DNA of 7,812 nucleotides, taken from NCBI GenBank assembly GCA_964652155.1, contig CAZZBK010000200.1, forward strand, positions 1 through 7,812, written 5' to 3'. The notes beneath the pieces are model-generated. The model did not search any database, was not told where the DNA came from, and saw only the letters and a program-made list of their open reading frames with translations. The stretch is from CAZZBK01 sp964652155. GTDB lineage: Bacteria; Planctomycetota; Planctomycetia; Pirellulales; PNKZ01. A program made the position numbers and the translations under genes. Shown one piece after another: positions 1 to 7,208 of the stretch (the first letter of the stretch is position 1; the number at the start of each line of letters is the position of its first letter).

Positions 1-1198
1 TGCCTTGACTCATCGGCGTGCGACCAAACTCGCCGCCCCAAATGACCAGCGTCTCGTCGAGCATGCCGCGCTGCTTGAGGTCTGTGATCAGAGCCATGCA
101 GGCTCGATCGACTTCGCCGGCAATGACGCGGATGCCTTCCTTGACGCCGCCGTGATGATCCCAATCGCGATGGTAAAGTTGAATGAAGCGCACGCCGCGT
201 TCGGCCAACCGTCGCGCTAGCAGGCAGTTGGACGCGAACGAGCCGTCGCCCCCGTCGGTGCCATAAAGTTCGCGCACGCTCTTGGGTTCGTTCGAGAGGT
301 CCATCAGTTCGGGCACGCTGGCCTGCATCTGGAAAGCCATTTCGTACTGGTTAATCCGCGTCGAGATTTCCGGATCGGCGATCGAGTCCCCCAGCAGGCG
401 GTTGACCTTGGCGACGGCGTCGATCACATCGCGCTGATGCGAGCGGTTCACGCCCGAGGGGTTGTTAATGTAATGAACCGCGTCCCCTTTGGAGTAAAAG
501 CGGACACCCTGAAAGCGGCTGGGTAAAAAGCCGCTGTGCCATTGTCGAGAGGCGATCGGCTGCTGCTGGCCGCTCTTGCCCGTGCTGGTCAACACGATGA
601 AGCCGGGCAGGTCGTCGGCCTCGGCCCCCAAGCCGTACCAGAGCCACGAGCCCATGCTCGGTCGGCCGCTCACGGTCGAGCCGGTGTTCATGAACGTATG
701 AGCCGGGTCGTGATTGATGGCCTCGGTCTTCAACGATCGCACAATGCAAATCTCATCCGCGATCGAGCCGATGAGCGGGAACTGATCGCACATCTCCTGA
801 CCCGACTTGCCGAAGCGTTGGAACTTGTGCTGCGGCGCGAAGACCTTGAGCTGCTTGTTGCCTTGCAACTGGGCGATGGGCTGGCCGGCGGTGATCGACT
901 CGGGCATGGGTTGTCCGTCAAGCTCGACGAGCTTCGGTTTATAGTCGAGCGTTTCCAAGTGGCTGGGGCCGCCGGCCATGCAGAGATGGATCACGCGCTT
1001 GGCCTTGGCCGGAATGTGCAGCGGCCGCACGACGCCCGGCCAGCGTGTGTCGGCCGACGAGGCCTGCTGGCCACTCGCGGCATGCAACGCACGTGGGCTC
1101 AACAGCGAGGCCAAAGCCAACGAACCAATCGAGGCCGTCGACTGCCCCAGGAACGAACGTCGATTGCACCACGTCTTGAGCGACTCGAATGACGACAT
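1..1198 (-). CDS. DUF1501 family protein, Tat-exported (partial, C-terminus off left edge)
   Basis: I translated this frame by hand from the ATG at 1198; it is open for 399 codons to the window edge, so the C-terminal part (probably 50-90 residues, judged from usual family size) is missing. The N-terminus has a twin-arginine signal: R13-R14-S-F-L-G, then a hydrophobic stretch (about 21-33) and an A-L-H-A cleavage-like site at 37-40. The mature part shows the family hallmarks: an AGGPSH motif at 75-80 with D85 just after, NHDPAH at 162-167, DWDHHGG at 345-351 and GGEFGRTP at 388-395. DUF1501 belongs to the alkaline phosphatase/sulfatase-like fold clan, and these His/Asp clusters sit where metal ligands would be expected, but no reaction is established. 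The start is 18 bases after the stop of the PSCyt/PSD1 gene, which indicates one transcript. The Shine-Dalgarno sequence is poor. Family assignment is firm; function is unknown. Confidence 0.95.
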   Translation of the reverse strand, partial: MSSFESLKTWCNRRSFLGQSTASIGSLALASLLSPRALHAASGQQASSADTRWPGVVRPLHIPAKAKRVIHLCMAGGPSHLETLDYKPKLVELDGQPMPESITAGQPIAQLQGNKQLKVFAPQHKFQRFGKSGQEMCDQFPLIGSIADEICIVRSLKTEAINHDPAHTFMNTGSTVSGRPSMGSWLWYGLGAEADDLPGFIVLTSTGKSGQQQPIASRQWHSGFLPSRFQGVRFYSKGDAVHYINNPSGVNRSHQRDVIDAVAKVNRLLGDSIADPEISTRINQYEMAFQMQASVPELMDLSNEPKSVRELYGTDGGDGSFASNCLLARRLAERGVRFIQLYHRDWDHHGGVKEGIRVIAGEVDRACMALITDLKQRGMLDETLVIWGGEFGRTPMSQG

Positions 1199-1216
1199 GA
1201 TTGGGGGACTCGTGAT

Positions 1217-4200
1217 TTACAGTCGGGTGATCGTTTCGTGTAAGTTGAGCAGCGTGCGGGCCACGCTCGTCCAGGCGGCCCAGTCGGCCGCAGTGAGTTG
1301 CGGCGACAGCGACACACTGAGGGGCGACGACGGAGTACCGGCTTTGATCGCCAACTCGGCGGCGGTCGAGTCGAGCGCGAATTGCTGTCGATGCGTGGCG
1401 AGCAAATCGAGCAAGATTTTCGACTCGGGGCCGCTCGGCTCGCGCTGCAACGCACGGCGGAACGCCCAGCGAAGCCGCCCAGAGTCGTCCTGCGCCGAGC
1501 TGGCGATCTGCCGCGCGAAGACCACCGCCGCCTCGACAAACGTCGGATCGTTCAAGAGCGCCAGCGCTTGCTGAGGCGTGTTCGATCGAGGCCGTTCGGC
1601 CGCGCACTCCTCGCGGCTCGTGGCGTCGAAGATCAGCATCTGCGGATGGAGAAACGAGCGTTGCCAGTGCGTGTACAGCCCGCGTCGATGCTGCCGCTCG
1701 CCCGTGTCGGCCGTGTAGGTCCGCTTGGGAAAATTGAGATAATCCCAATAGCCGTCCGGCTGATAGGGGCGGACACTCTCGCCGCCGACGCGATGCGAGA
1801 GCAGCCCGGCAAGCTCGAGCGCGTTGTCGCGCACCATTTCCGCCTCGAGCCGGAACCGATTCGCTCGCCCCAGCAGGCGGTTGTCCGGATCGATCGATTG
1901 CGGCGCGGGGTGATTGGCCGCGAGCAGTCGCGGATTGCTCGACAGGCGATAGGTGCCGCTGGTGACCATCGCCCGCACAAGGCGCTTGATATCCCAGCCA
2001 CCGTCGCGCAGCTCGCTCGCCAAGCGGTCAAGCAATTCTGGGTGCGTGGGCCATTCTCCCTGGCTGCCGAAATCTTCCAGCGTCTTCGAGAGTCCCACGC
2101 CGAAGAACATTTTCCAAAGCCGATTGACGAGCACCCGCGCGGTGACGGGATTGTCGGCCGAGACGAGCCAGCGGGCCAAATCGGCGCGCGTGGGTCGACG
2201 GTCCCCCACGTCGAGCTTGCCGAGCACCGCAGGCACGGCCGGAAGCATCTCCGGCCCGCTATCGTCCATCCAGTTACCTCGAGGCAGAATCCGCACCATC
2301 GCGGGCGGCTGCACGGTCGTCACCAGCGAGCGCGGCACCGATGCGTGAAACTCCGTCAGTGCCTTCTCGGCTTTCACGATCTGCTCGCGTGCCGCTCGAA
2401 ACGCCTCGGCTTGCGAACGACAAACCTTGCGCAGGATGTCTCGCTGCGCGGGCGTGCGTTTCGCCTCGCTCACGTCGAGCGCCGCGAGCACGTCGGCCGG
2501 TAACGACTCGCGTTCGTTCCACGCGATGAGGCCTACGGTCGTCGTCGCGCTGAGCCGCAGTCGAGCAATCGTTTGTTGCTGTCCCAACTGTTGCTCGACA
2601 GTCACGGTCAACTGGCTGGCGTCGTCGAGTTCAAGCGGCGTTTCGAGTTCGAGCACGGCTTGTTGAGCGACCTGCGGCGTGGCGCTGATCCAATGCGGGG
2701 CGTCTTTCGTCGCGGCGAGCAGAGCCGTGGCACCACGCGAGCCGGGTGAAGCCGTCACACGCCGAAGGGGCACGTCCTGGCTCGCCCCTTGGTTTCCAGC
2801 ACGAGTTTGTAGTTGTAATCGCGTGATGGCGAACTGGCCCGACTTGCCCCGGCCCAGGTTGTTTCCCTCGGGCAGCACTTCGAGTCGCAGCGCCGTGGTG
2901 CCCTTGATGGGCCCCTTGAACGTGAGCATGTAGCGGTCGCGGTCGGGTTTGGTCCCCCCAGCGACCACGGTGTTCCCCTCGACTTTTAAGGATGCGACCT
3001 CGGCCTCGACCCGCGATGCGACCATCGGCCGCCAGGCGTAATTCGTCAGCGCCGCGTATTTCGCTTCCCAGGCTTGCTCGGCCGCGCGGGTCGTGTCGTC
3101 GTCGCGCTCGAGTTGCTGCTTCGCGATCGAGAGCGCTTGCTCAAGTTGCCCGATACGAGACGCTTGCTCGGCGCTGGGCACGAGGATGCCCGGCTCGCGT
3201 TTCCCGACGGGAGTTTCTCGCACGTCGGCAAAAAACGCCGCCAGGCTGTAAAAGTCGCGCATCGTGAGCGGGTCGAACTTGTGATCGTGACACTCGCAGC
3301 AGGCCATCGTCGCGCCGAGCCACACGGCCGACACGTTCCGCACCCGATCGCCGAGGTACTTGGCCGCATATTCCTTGGGCTGAGCGCCCCCTTCTTCGGT
3401 CGTTTGCAGCAGCCGGTTGTAACCGCTCGCGACCCGCTGCTCGATCGAGGGGTGGTCGAGCAGATCGCCGGCCAATTGTTCGATCGTGAACCGGTCGAAC
3501 GGCACATTACGGTTGAAGGCGTTGATTACGTAGTCGCGGTAGGGAGCGATGTCGCGCGTCGTGTCGCTGTGATAGCCTATCGTGTCGGCGTAGCGCACCA
3601 AGTCGAGCCAGTATGCCGCCATCCGCTCGCCATACTGGGGCGAGGCCAGCAAACGATCGACAAGTTGCTCATAAGCGTCGCTGCGCGTGTCGGCCACGAA
3701 GGCGTCGACCTCGGCCTCGCTTGGTGGCAAGCCCCGCACGTCAAACGACAATCGACGGATGAGCGTGCGACGGTCAGCCTCGGGGGCGTGCTTGACGCCA
3801 GCCAATTGCTGCCGCGCCAACACAAAACGATCGATGTCGCCACGCACAAAGCCAGGCTCATCGACTGGCGGCACGGCCGGTCGTTGGAGCGGCTGATAGG
3901 CCCAATGCCCCTGCCAGTTCGCTCCTTGCTCGACCCACTGCTTAAGAACGGCGATCTCGCGCGGCGAGAGTCGCTTGCCGGTCGACGCCGGCGGCATGTG
4001 CAAATCTGGATCGTTCGACGTGATCCGCCGCAGCAACTCGCTCGCGGCCGGTTTGCCAGGCACGACCGGCTTAACGTCGCGCCCTTCGCCCAGTGCGCCG
4101 GCTTGGGTGTCGAGTCGCAACTCGGCCTCGCGGCGATTCGCGTCCGGGCCGTGACAGACGAAGCAGTGCTCGCTGAGGATCGGCCGCACATCGCGGTTGA

Positions 4201-4291
4201 ACTCGACAGTCGCCGGTGGGTTGGGCTCGGCTGCCTCAACCCTCAGGCAGGCTGTCAGGATGACGCAAACGGCTAAATTTCTCGCGGTCAT
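1217..4291 (-). CDS. PSCyt1-PSCyt2(DUF1549)-PSD1(DUF1553) protein, secreted cytochrome-like
   Basis: This is a complete 1024-residue protein. A Sec-type signal peptide occupies about residues 1-20. PSCyt1 (about 28-125) is a cytochrome c-like domain with a heme-attachment motif C43-F-V-C-H47 and a candidate axial methionine M99 in HMPP. PSCyt2/DUF1549 (about 149-360) carries a second CXXCH, C330-C-E-C-H334, inside the family signature CHDHKFDP (333-340). A charged, probably coiled-coil segment (about 375-410) precedes a beta-rich region (about 425-585) that resembles a carbohydrate-binding-type sandwich. A second helical segment (about 605-655) follows. PSD1/DUF1553 (about 690-945) contains RPTRADLARWL and NRLWKMFFG, and the C-terminus ends in the usual RTLLNLHETITRL pattern. 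The family is abundant in Planctomycetota and almost always adjacent to DUF1501, as here. A role in electron transfer or polysaccharide handling outside the cytoplasm is inference; no enzymatic reaction is known to me. No frameshift or internal stop was seen. Confidence 0.96.
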   Translation of the reverse strand: MTARNLAVCVILTACLRVEAAEPNPPATVEFNRDVRPILSEHCFVCHGPDANRREAELRLDTQAGALGEGRDVKPVVPGKPAASELLRRITSNDPDLHMPPASTGKRLSPREIAVLKQWVEQGANWQGHWAYQPLQRPAVPPVDEPGFVRGDIDRFVLARQQLAGVKHAPEADRRTLIRRLSFDVRGLPPSEAEVDAFVADTRSDAYEQLVDRLLASPQYGERMAAYWLDLVRYADTIGYHSDTTRDIAPYRDYVINAFNRNVPFDRFTIEQLAGDLLDHPSIEQRVASGYNRLLQTTEEGGAQPKEYAAKYLGDRVRNVSAVWLGATMACCECHDHKFDPLTMRDFYSLAAFFADVRETPVGKREPGILVPSAEQASRIGQLEQALSIAKQQLERDDDTTRAAEQAWEAKYAALTNYAWRPMVASRVEAEVASLKVEGNTVVAGGTKPDRDRYMLTFKGPIKGTTALRLEVLPEGNNLGRGKSGQFAITRLQLQTRAGNQGASQDVPLRRVTASPGSRGATALLAATKDAPHWISATPQVAQQAVLELETPLELDDASQLTVTVEQQLGQQQTIARLRLSATTTVGLIAWNERESLPADVLAALDVSEAKRTPAQRDILRKVCRSQAEAFRAAREQIVKAEKALTEFHASVPRSLVTTVQPPAMVRILPRGNWMDDSGPEMLPAVPAVLGKLDVGDRRPTRADLARWLVSADNPVTARVLVNRLWKMFFGVGLSKTLEDFGSQGEWPTHPELLDRLASELRDGGWDIKRLVRAMVTSGTYRLSSNPRLLAANHPAPQSIDPDNRLLGRANRFRLEAEMVRDNALELAGLLSHRVGGESVRPYQPDGYWDYLNFPKRTYTADTGERQHRRGLYTHWQRSFLHPQMLIFDATSREECAAERPRSNTPQQALALLNDPTFVEAAVVFARQIASSAQDDSGRLRWAFRRALQREPSGPESKILLDLLATHRQQFALDSTAAELAIKAGTPSSPLSVSLSPQLTAADWAAWTSVARTLLNLHETITRL

Positions 4292-4339
4292 GGTGACTCA
4301 GGGGGGCGAGATGGTGCAGGGTGGCAAGGCAGGCCACTT

Positions 4340-4369
4340 ATTGTAATCCAAGCAGCCCAGCGACGCGAA
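4340..4369 (-). promoter_or_regulatory. Weak candidate promoter for the PSCyt/PSD1-DUF1501 pair
   Basis: On the minus strand TACAAT (4345-4340) matches five of six bases of a sigma70 -10 box. The best partner upstream is TTCGCG (4369-4364) at an 18-base spacing, which is a poor -35 box. If used, the transcript would start near 4333, giving a leader of about 40 bases. The 216-base gap after the hydrolase gene makes a separate promoter plausible, but the signal is weak. Confidence 0.25.
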
Positions 4370-4390
4370 GTGCGAATCGCACCCAGCGCC

Positions 4391-4405
4391 GGTCCGTCTC
4401 GGACC
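4391..4405 (-). terminator. Short perfect hairpin between hydrolase and PSCyt/PSD1 genes
   Basis: GGTCCG (4391-4396) and CGGACC (4400-4405) form a perfect 6-base stem with a 3-base loop. It lies about 100 bases past the hydrolase stop and upstream of the next gene. There is no T-run after it on the minus strand, so it is not a standard intrinsic terminator. It could be an mRNA 3' structure, or chance in GC-rich DNA. A second, weaker stem, GTGGC/GCCAC, is at 4321-4337. I see no gene or other signal in the rest of the 4292-4507 gap. Confidence 0.2.
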
Positions 4406-4507
4406 CGAGGGGGGCAGGGGGCGTACGATCAGGCCAGCGGTCAAACGTAGAGCTTGATCCGCAGGGCAATGAGGAAACAAAAGCGTCGGCAGGGTCGCGC
4501 GGAGACG

Positions 4508-5443
4508 TTATTTCTGGGCCGATGCTGGGTCCACCGGGTAACCGTGCGTCTTGAGCCAAGCGTCTACCTGGGCCATGGCGGCATCGAGCGGCTCTTGCTG
4601 ATAGGTGAAGTAGCCATGCCCCCCTTTGCCGGTAATCAATTCGCACGCATTGCCAACCGCGAGCATCCGCGTGTGAAAGAGCTTCGCCCCAGCGTAGGGC
4701 GTGACCGTGTCGGACGCGCCGTGCAACAGCAACGTGGGCGGCAGCCCCGCCACGACGCTGTCGACCGGTGAAATTTGTTTCCAACGCTCGCCGAGTAATT
4801 TGTACCCATAGCCTTGCGGGCCGGTATCGATGACCGGATAGAACAGGATCATCAACTGCGGCATGGTGGAGATCGCAAGGTCGTCGCCGGTGTCGTTGAG
4901 TTCGTTGAACAGGGCCGTGGCCGCCGCCAGGTGTCCGCCGGCCGAGCCTCCGTTGACCACGAGCCGAGCGGGATCGATCCCCAACTCGGCGGCGTGCGCG
5001 CGGAGATATCGGACGGCCGAGCGCGCGTCCTTCACCGCATCGAATGGCGTCGTGCCGGGATGCAGCTTATTGCTGAGGCGATACTTCAGACTGATGCCGA
5101 CCCAACCGCGTTGTGCGAAGCGGCTGGCCATGTAGTATTGCGTCGTAGGATCGCCGGCCGCCCAGCCACCGCCATGAATGGTCAGCAGGACCGGCCGCTT
5201 GTCGGACGCCTTCCAATCGGTCGGCTCGAAAATATGCAGCGTCAGCGGCAGCTTGCCGTCCTCGACGGTCTTGTACGTCACGATCCGCGAGGGGGTGAGC
5301 GACTTGCCAATCGTCGCCGTCACGCGCACGCTACGCGGCTTGGCTGCGGGGGGCGTCGCCGCGGTCGGCTGGGGATCGGCGGCCGTCAACGTTGCGGCCC
5401 ACGTGAGCAAAGCGAGCAGGAAGACGGTCACAGGATGCAACAT
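4508..5443 (-). CDS. Secreted alpha/beta-hydrolase, carbohydrate-esterase/lipase-like
   Basis: This is a 311-residue serine hydrolase. A Sec signal peptide (about 1-21) is followed by a Pro/Ala/Thr-rich linker (about 23-36), so the enzyme should act in the periplasm or at the surface. The oxyanion-hole motif HGGGW is at 90-94 and the nucleophile elbow GGSAGGH at 165-171 with Ser167. The likely triad partners are Asp245 (in HGASDTVTP) and His276 (in GGHGYF). The order and spacing match the HSL/BD-FAE-like esterases, which cleave acyl or feruloyl esters and small carboxylic esters; the substrate here cannot be read from sequence. The start at 5443 is backed by a good Shine-Dalgarno sequence and places the signal peptide at residue 1. 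The gene is on the same strand as PSCyt/PSD1 but 216 bases from it, so cotranscription is uncertain. It diverges from the sulfatase gene. A deacylating partner of the sulfatase is a reasonable inference. Confidence 0.93.
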   Translation of the reverse strand: MLHPVTVFLLALLTWAATLTAADPQPTAATPPAAKPRSVRVTATIGKSLTPSRIVTYKTVEDGKLPLTLHIFEPTDWKASDKRPVLLTIHGGGWAAGDPTTQYYMASRFAQRGWVGISLKYRLSNKLHPGTTPFDAVKDARSAVRYLRAHAAELGIDPARLVVNGGSAGGHLAAATALFNELNDTGDDLAISTMPQLMILFYPVIDTGPQGYGYKLLGERWKQISPVDSVVAGLPPTLLLHGASDTVTPYAGAKLFHTRMLAVGNACELITGKGGHGYFTYQQEPLDAAMAQVDAWLKTHGYPVDPASAQK

Positions 5444-5448
5444 CAGAG

Positions 5449-5457
5449 CCTCTCTCC
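5449..5457 (-). promoter_or_regulatory. Shine-Dalgarno site of the alpha/beta-hydrolase gene
   Basis: On the minus strand GGAGAGAGG ends five bases before the ATG at 5443. It is the only clear purine-rich ribosome binding site in the window and fixes this start. Two further ATGs at 5459 and 5462 are out of frame with the gene. Confidence 0.6.
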
Positions 5458-5600
5458 ATCATGTAAGGAATAGCGCGTCATCCAGCCCACGCCGCGCGAG
5501 CCAGCGGGGCACATGTCGGATCGATTCTAACGCCTGGCGCAGCTCAAGGCCATCGGCCCCAATGCTCGCAGGAGTGGCAACATCCTCGCATCGGATTTGG

Positions 5601-5629
5601 TTGGCTCCCGGCGAGCGGCCTCCTACAAT
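5601..5629 (+). promoter_or_regulatory. Sigma70-type promoter of the sulfatase gene
   Basis: TTGGCT (5601-5606, four of six matches to the -35 consensus) and TACAAT (5624-5629, five of six matches to the -10 consensus) are separated by exactly 17 bases. Transcription would begin near 5636, leaving a leader of about 42 bases before the ATG at 5678. This placement also argues against an earlier in-frame ATG at 5597, which would lie upstream of the promoter. Confidence 0.5.
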
Positions 5630-5677
5630 GGAGATTCGTTTCAGTCGTCGACCTCTCGATTTTATGAGCCCGCACCG

Positions 5678-7138
5678 ATGAAATACTTCGCATGCCTGTT
5701 GCTTGGGTTGGGTGGGTGGCTGAGCGCGACGTGCGCGCCGCTCTTGGCGGCGGATGGCAAACGACCCAATGTGCTGTTCATCATTTCCGATGACCTGACG
5801 GCGACGGCCTTGTCGTGCTATGGCAACACGATCTGTCGGACACCCCATATCGATCGCCTAGCCGCGCGGGGCACCCGATTCACCCGGGCACTGTGCAACG
5901 GCACCTATTGTGGGCCATCGCGCGCGTCTTTCTTGTCGGGCTACTATCCCCATGCCACGGGCGTGCTTGGCTACACGAGTCCGCGTCCGGCCATCGGCGA
6001 TCGCGCCACGTGGCCGCAACACTTCAAGAACGCCGGCTACTACACCGCGCGCGTCAGCAAGGTGTTTCACATGGGCGTGCCAGGGGGCATCGAGGACGGC
6101 GGCGACGGCGCGGATGATCCGATCTCGTGGACCGAACGGTTCAACAGTCCGGGCCCCGAATGGAAGGCCGCGGGTCGGGGCGAAACCCTGGAAGCGAACC
6201 CCGACGGCAAGAAGCCCGTTGTTGGCGGCAACACGTTTGTCGTGGTCGAAGCCGACGGCGACGATCTGGTTCACTCCGACGGCAAAACCGCGGCCAAGGC
6301 CGTTGAACTGCTCCAGCAGCACGCGGACAAGCCATTCTTTCTGGCGGTCGGATTTGTGCGGCCGCACGTGCCGTTCGTCGCGCCGAGCAACTACTTCGAG
6401 CCGTATCTGCCGTATGACAAGCTCCCCTTGCCCCCCAAGGTACCCGGCGATTGGGACGACATTCCCAAGCCCGGCATCAACTACAAGACCAGCGTGAACA
6501 TGAAACTGGACCTGCGCCGCCAACAAAAAGCGGTCGGCGGCTACTACGCGGCCGTGGCCTACATGGACGCCCAGGTCGGCAAACTGCTCGACGCGCTCGA
6601 TCGATCTGGACAGGCCGACAATACCATCGTGATCTTCACCAGCGATCACGGATATCATCTGGGCGAACATGACTTTTGGGCCAAGGTCAGCCTGCGCGAC
6701 GAGTCGGCGATGGTGCCGCTGATTGTCCACGTGCCGGGCAAAAAGCCGGCCGTCTGCCGCTCGCTCGTGGAGCTGATCGACCTCTACCCGACCGTCGCCC
6801 GTTTGTGCGGCCTGGAGGTTCCGGCGCGATTGCAGGGGCTGGACATCGCGAGGATGTTCGACGACCCCGGACATCGTGCCCGCGAGACGGCGTTTTGCGT
6901 GGCACCTTCGAGCCAGGGCTTCTTGTTGCGCGACGAGCAGTGGGCCTATTTGCAATATGGCGAGGACGCGTCGCGCGGCATCGAACTGTTTGACATGCTC
7001 GCGGACCCCAAGCAATACACGAATCTCGCCCTCAAGCCTGAGTTGGCCGACGTGGTCAAAGCCTTCCAGGAGAAACTCGCACAGAAGCTCCGCGACCTGC
7101 GCGCCAATGACTTGCCACGGAACGAGCGCGTGCGCTGA
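5678..7138 (+). CDS. Secreted sulfatase, iduronate-2-sulfatase-like
   Basis: This is a 486-residue type I sulfatase that hydrolyses a sulfate ester, probably on a polysaccharide. The start at 5678 gives a clean Sec signal peptide (about 1-25, ending in LLAA); an in-frame ATG at 5597 would add 27 non-signal residues and lies upstream of the likely promoter. Metal ligands D38-D39 sit in ISDD. The formylglycine motif is C78-G-P-S-R82, so a formylglycine-generating enzyme encoded elsewhere must convert Cys78. K128 and H131 (SKVFH), H230 (RPHVPF), D323-H324 (TSDHG) and K336 (FWAK) complete the catalytic set in the same order as human iduronate-2-sulfatase. The C-terminal subdomain has the usual ELFDMLADP pattern near residue 434. 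Similarity to iduronate-2-sulfatase is from memory of that sequence; 2-O-sulfated uronic acid as substrate is inference. It diverges from the esterase-like hydrolase and converges on the methyltransferase gene. Confidence 0.95.
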   Translation: MKYFACLLLGLGGWLSATCAPLLAADGKRPNVLFIISDDLTATALSCYGNTICRTPHIDRLAARGTRFTRALCNGTYCGPSRASFLSGYYPHATGVLGYTSPRPAIGDRATWPQHFKNAGYYTARVSKVFHMGVPGGIEDGGDGADDPISWTERFNSPGPEWKAAGRGETLEANPDGKKPVVGGNTFVVVEADGDDLVHSDGKTAAKAVELLQQHADKPFFLAVGFVRPHVPFVAPSNYFEPYLPYDKLPLPPKVPGDWDDIPKPGINYKTSVNMKLDLRRQQKAVGGYYAAVAYMDAQVGKLLDALDRSGQADNTIVIFTSDHGYHLGEHDFWAKVSLRDESAMVPLIVHVPGKKPAVCRSLVELIDLYPTVARLCGLEVPARLQGLDIARMFDDPGHRARETAFCVAPSSQGFLLRDEQWAYLQYGEDASRGIELFDMLADPKQYTNLALKPELADVVKAFQEKLAQKLRDLRANDLPRNERVR

Positions 7139-7208
7139 AGCTCTCGTCAAGCGGGCGCTTAGCACACGTAGTTCGATGAAACCGTTCAGCGGCGAGCCTG
7201 GGATTGCC
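7139..7208. other. Convergent gap between sulfatase and methyltransferase genes
   Basis: This is a 70-base spacer between two converging stop codons. The only structure seen is a 4-base stem AAGC/GCTT around a GGGC loop (7149-7160), too weak to call a terminator. No T-run follows it. Confidence 0.4.

Larger units (their letters stand above)
5444..5677. other. Divergent intergenic region between hydrolase and sulfatase
   Basis: These 234 bases separate the start codons of two divergent genes, so they must hold the control of both. The sulfatase side has a good promoter (5601-5629). On the hydrolase side the best candidate is TAGAAT on the minus strand (5529-5524) with only a poor -35 (TGGCCT, 17 bases further upstream). 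No convincing operator palindrome or RNA gene was found, and the open frames crossing this stretch resemble nothing I recognise. Confidence 0.6.

Noticed and set aside
536..1192. 218-codon plus-strand open frame opposite DUF1501
   Set aside because: The minus strand reads through as a DUF1501 protein with all family motifs. This frame has none.
1298..2503. 401-codon plus-strand open frame opposite the PSCyt/PSD1 gene
   Set aside because: It is fully antisense to a conserved domain protein, has an Arg-rich low-complexity composition, no signal and no recognisable motif. It is an expected shadow in GC-rich DNA.
3074..4276. 400-codon plus-strand open frame opposite PSCyt1/PSCyt2
   Set aside because: Same reasoning: it mirrors the conserved cytochrome-like domains and has no family features of its own.
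4321..4337. GTGGC/GCCAC inverted repeat as a riboswitch or operator
   Set aside because: Five base pairs around a 7-base loop is common by chance at this base composition, and no further conserved RNA structure surrounds it.
4298..4480. 60-codon minus-strand open frame in the gap upstream of PSCyt/PSD1
   Set aside because: It has no ribosome binding site and no recognisable motif, and it overlaps the promoter candidate and hairpin.
5597..5677. Earlier in-frame ATG of the sulfatase at 5597
   Set aside because: It adds 27 residues ahead of a clean signal peptide and lies upstream of the likely promoter.
7149..7160. AAGC/GCTT stem as a bidirectional terminator
   Set aside because: Only four pairs and no T-run on either side.
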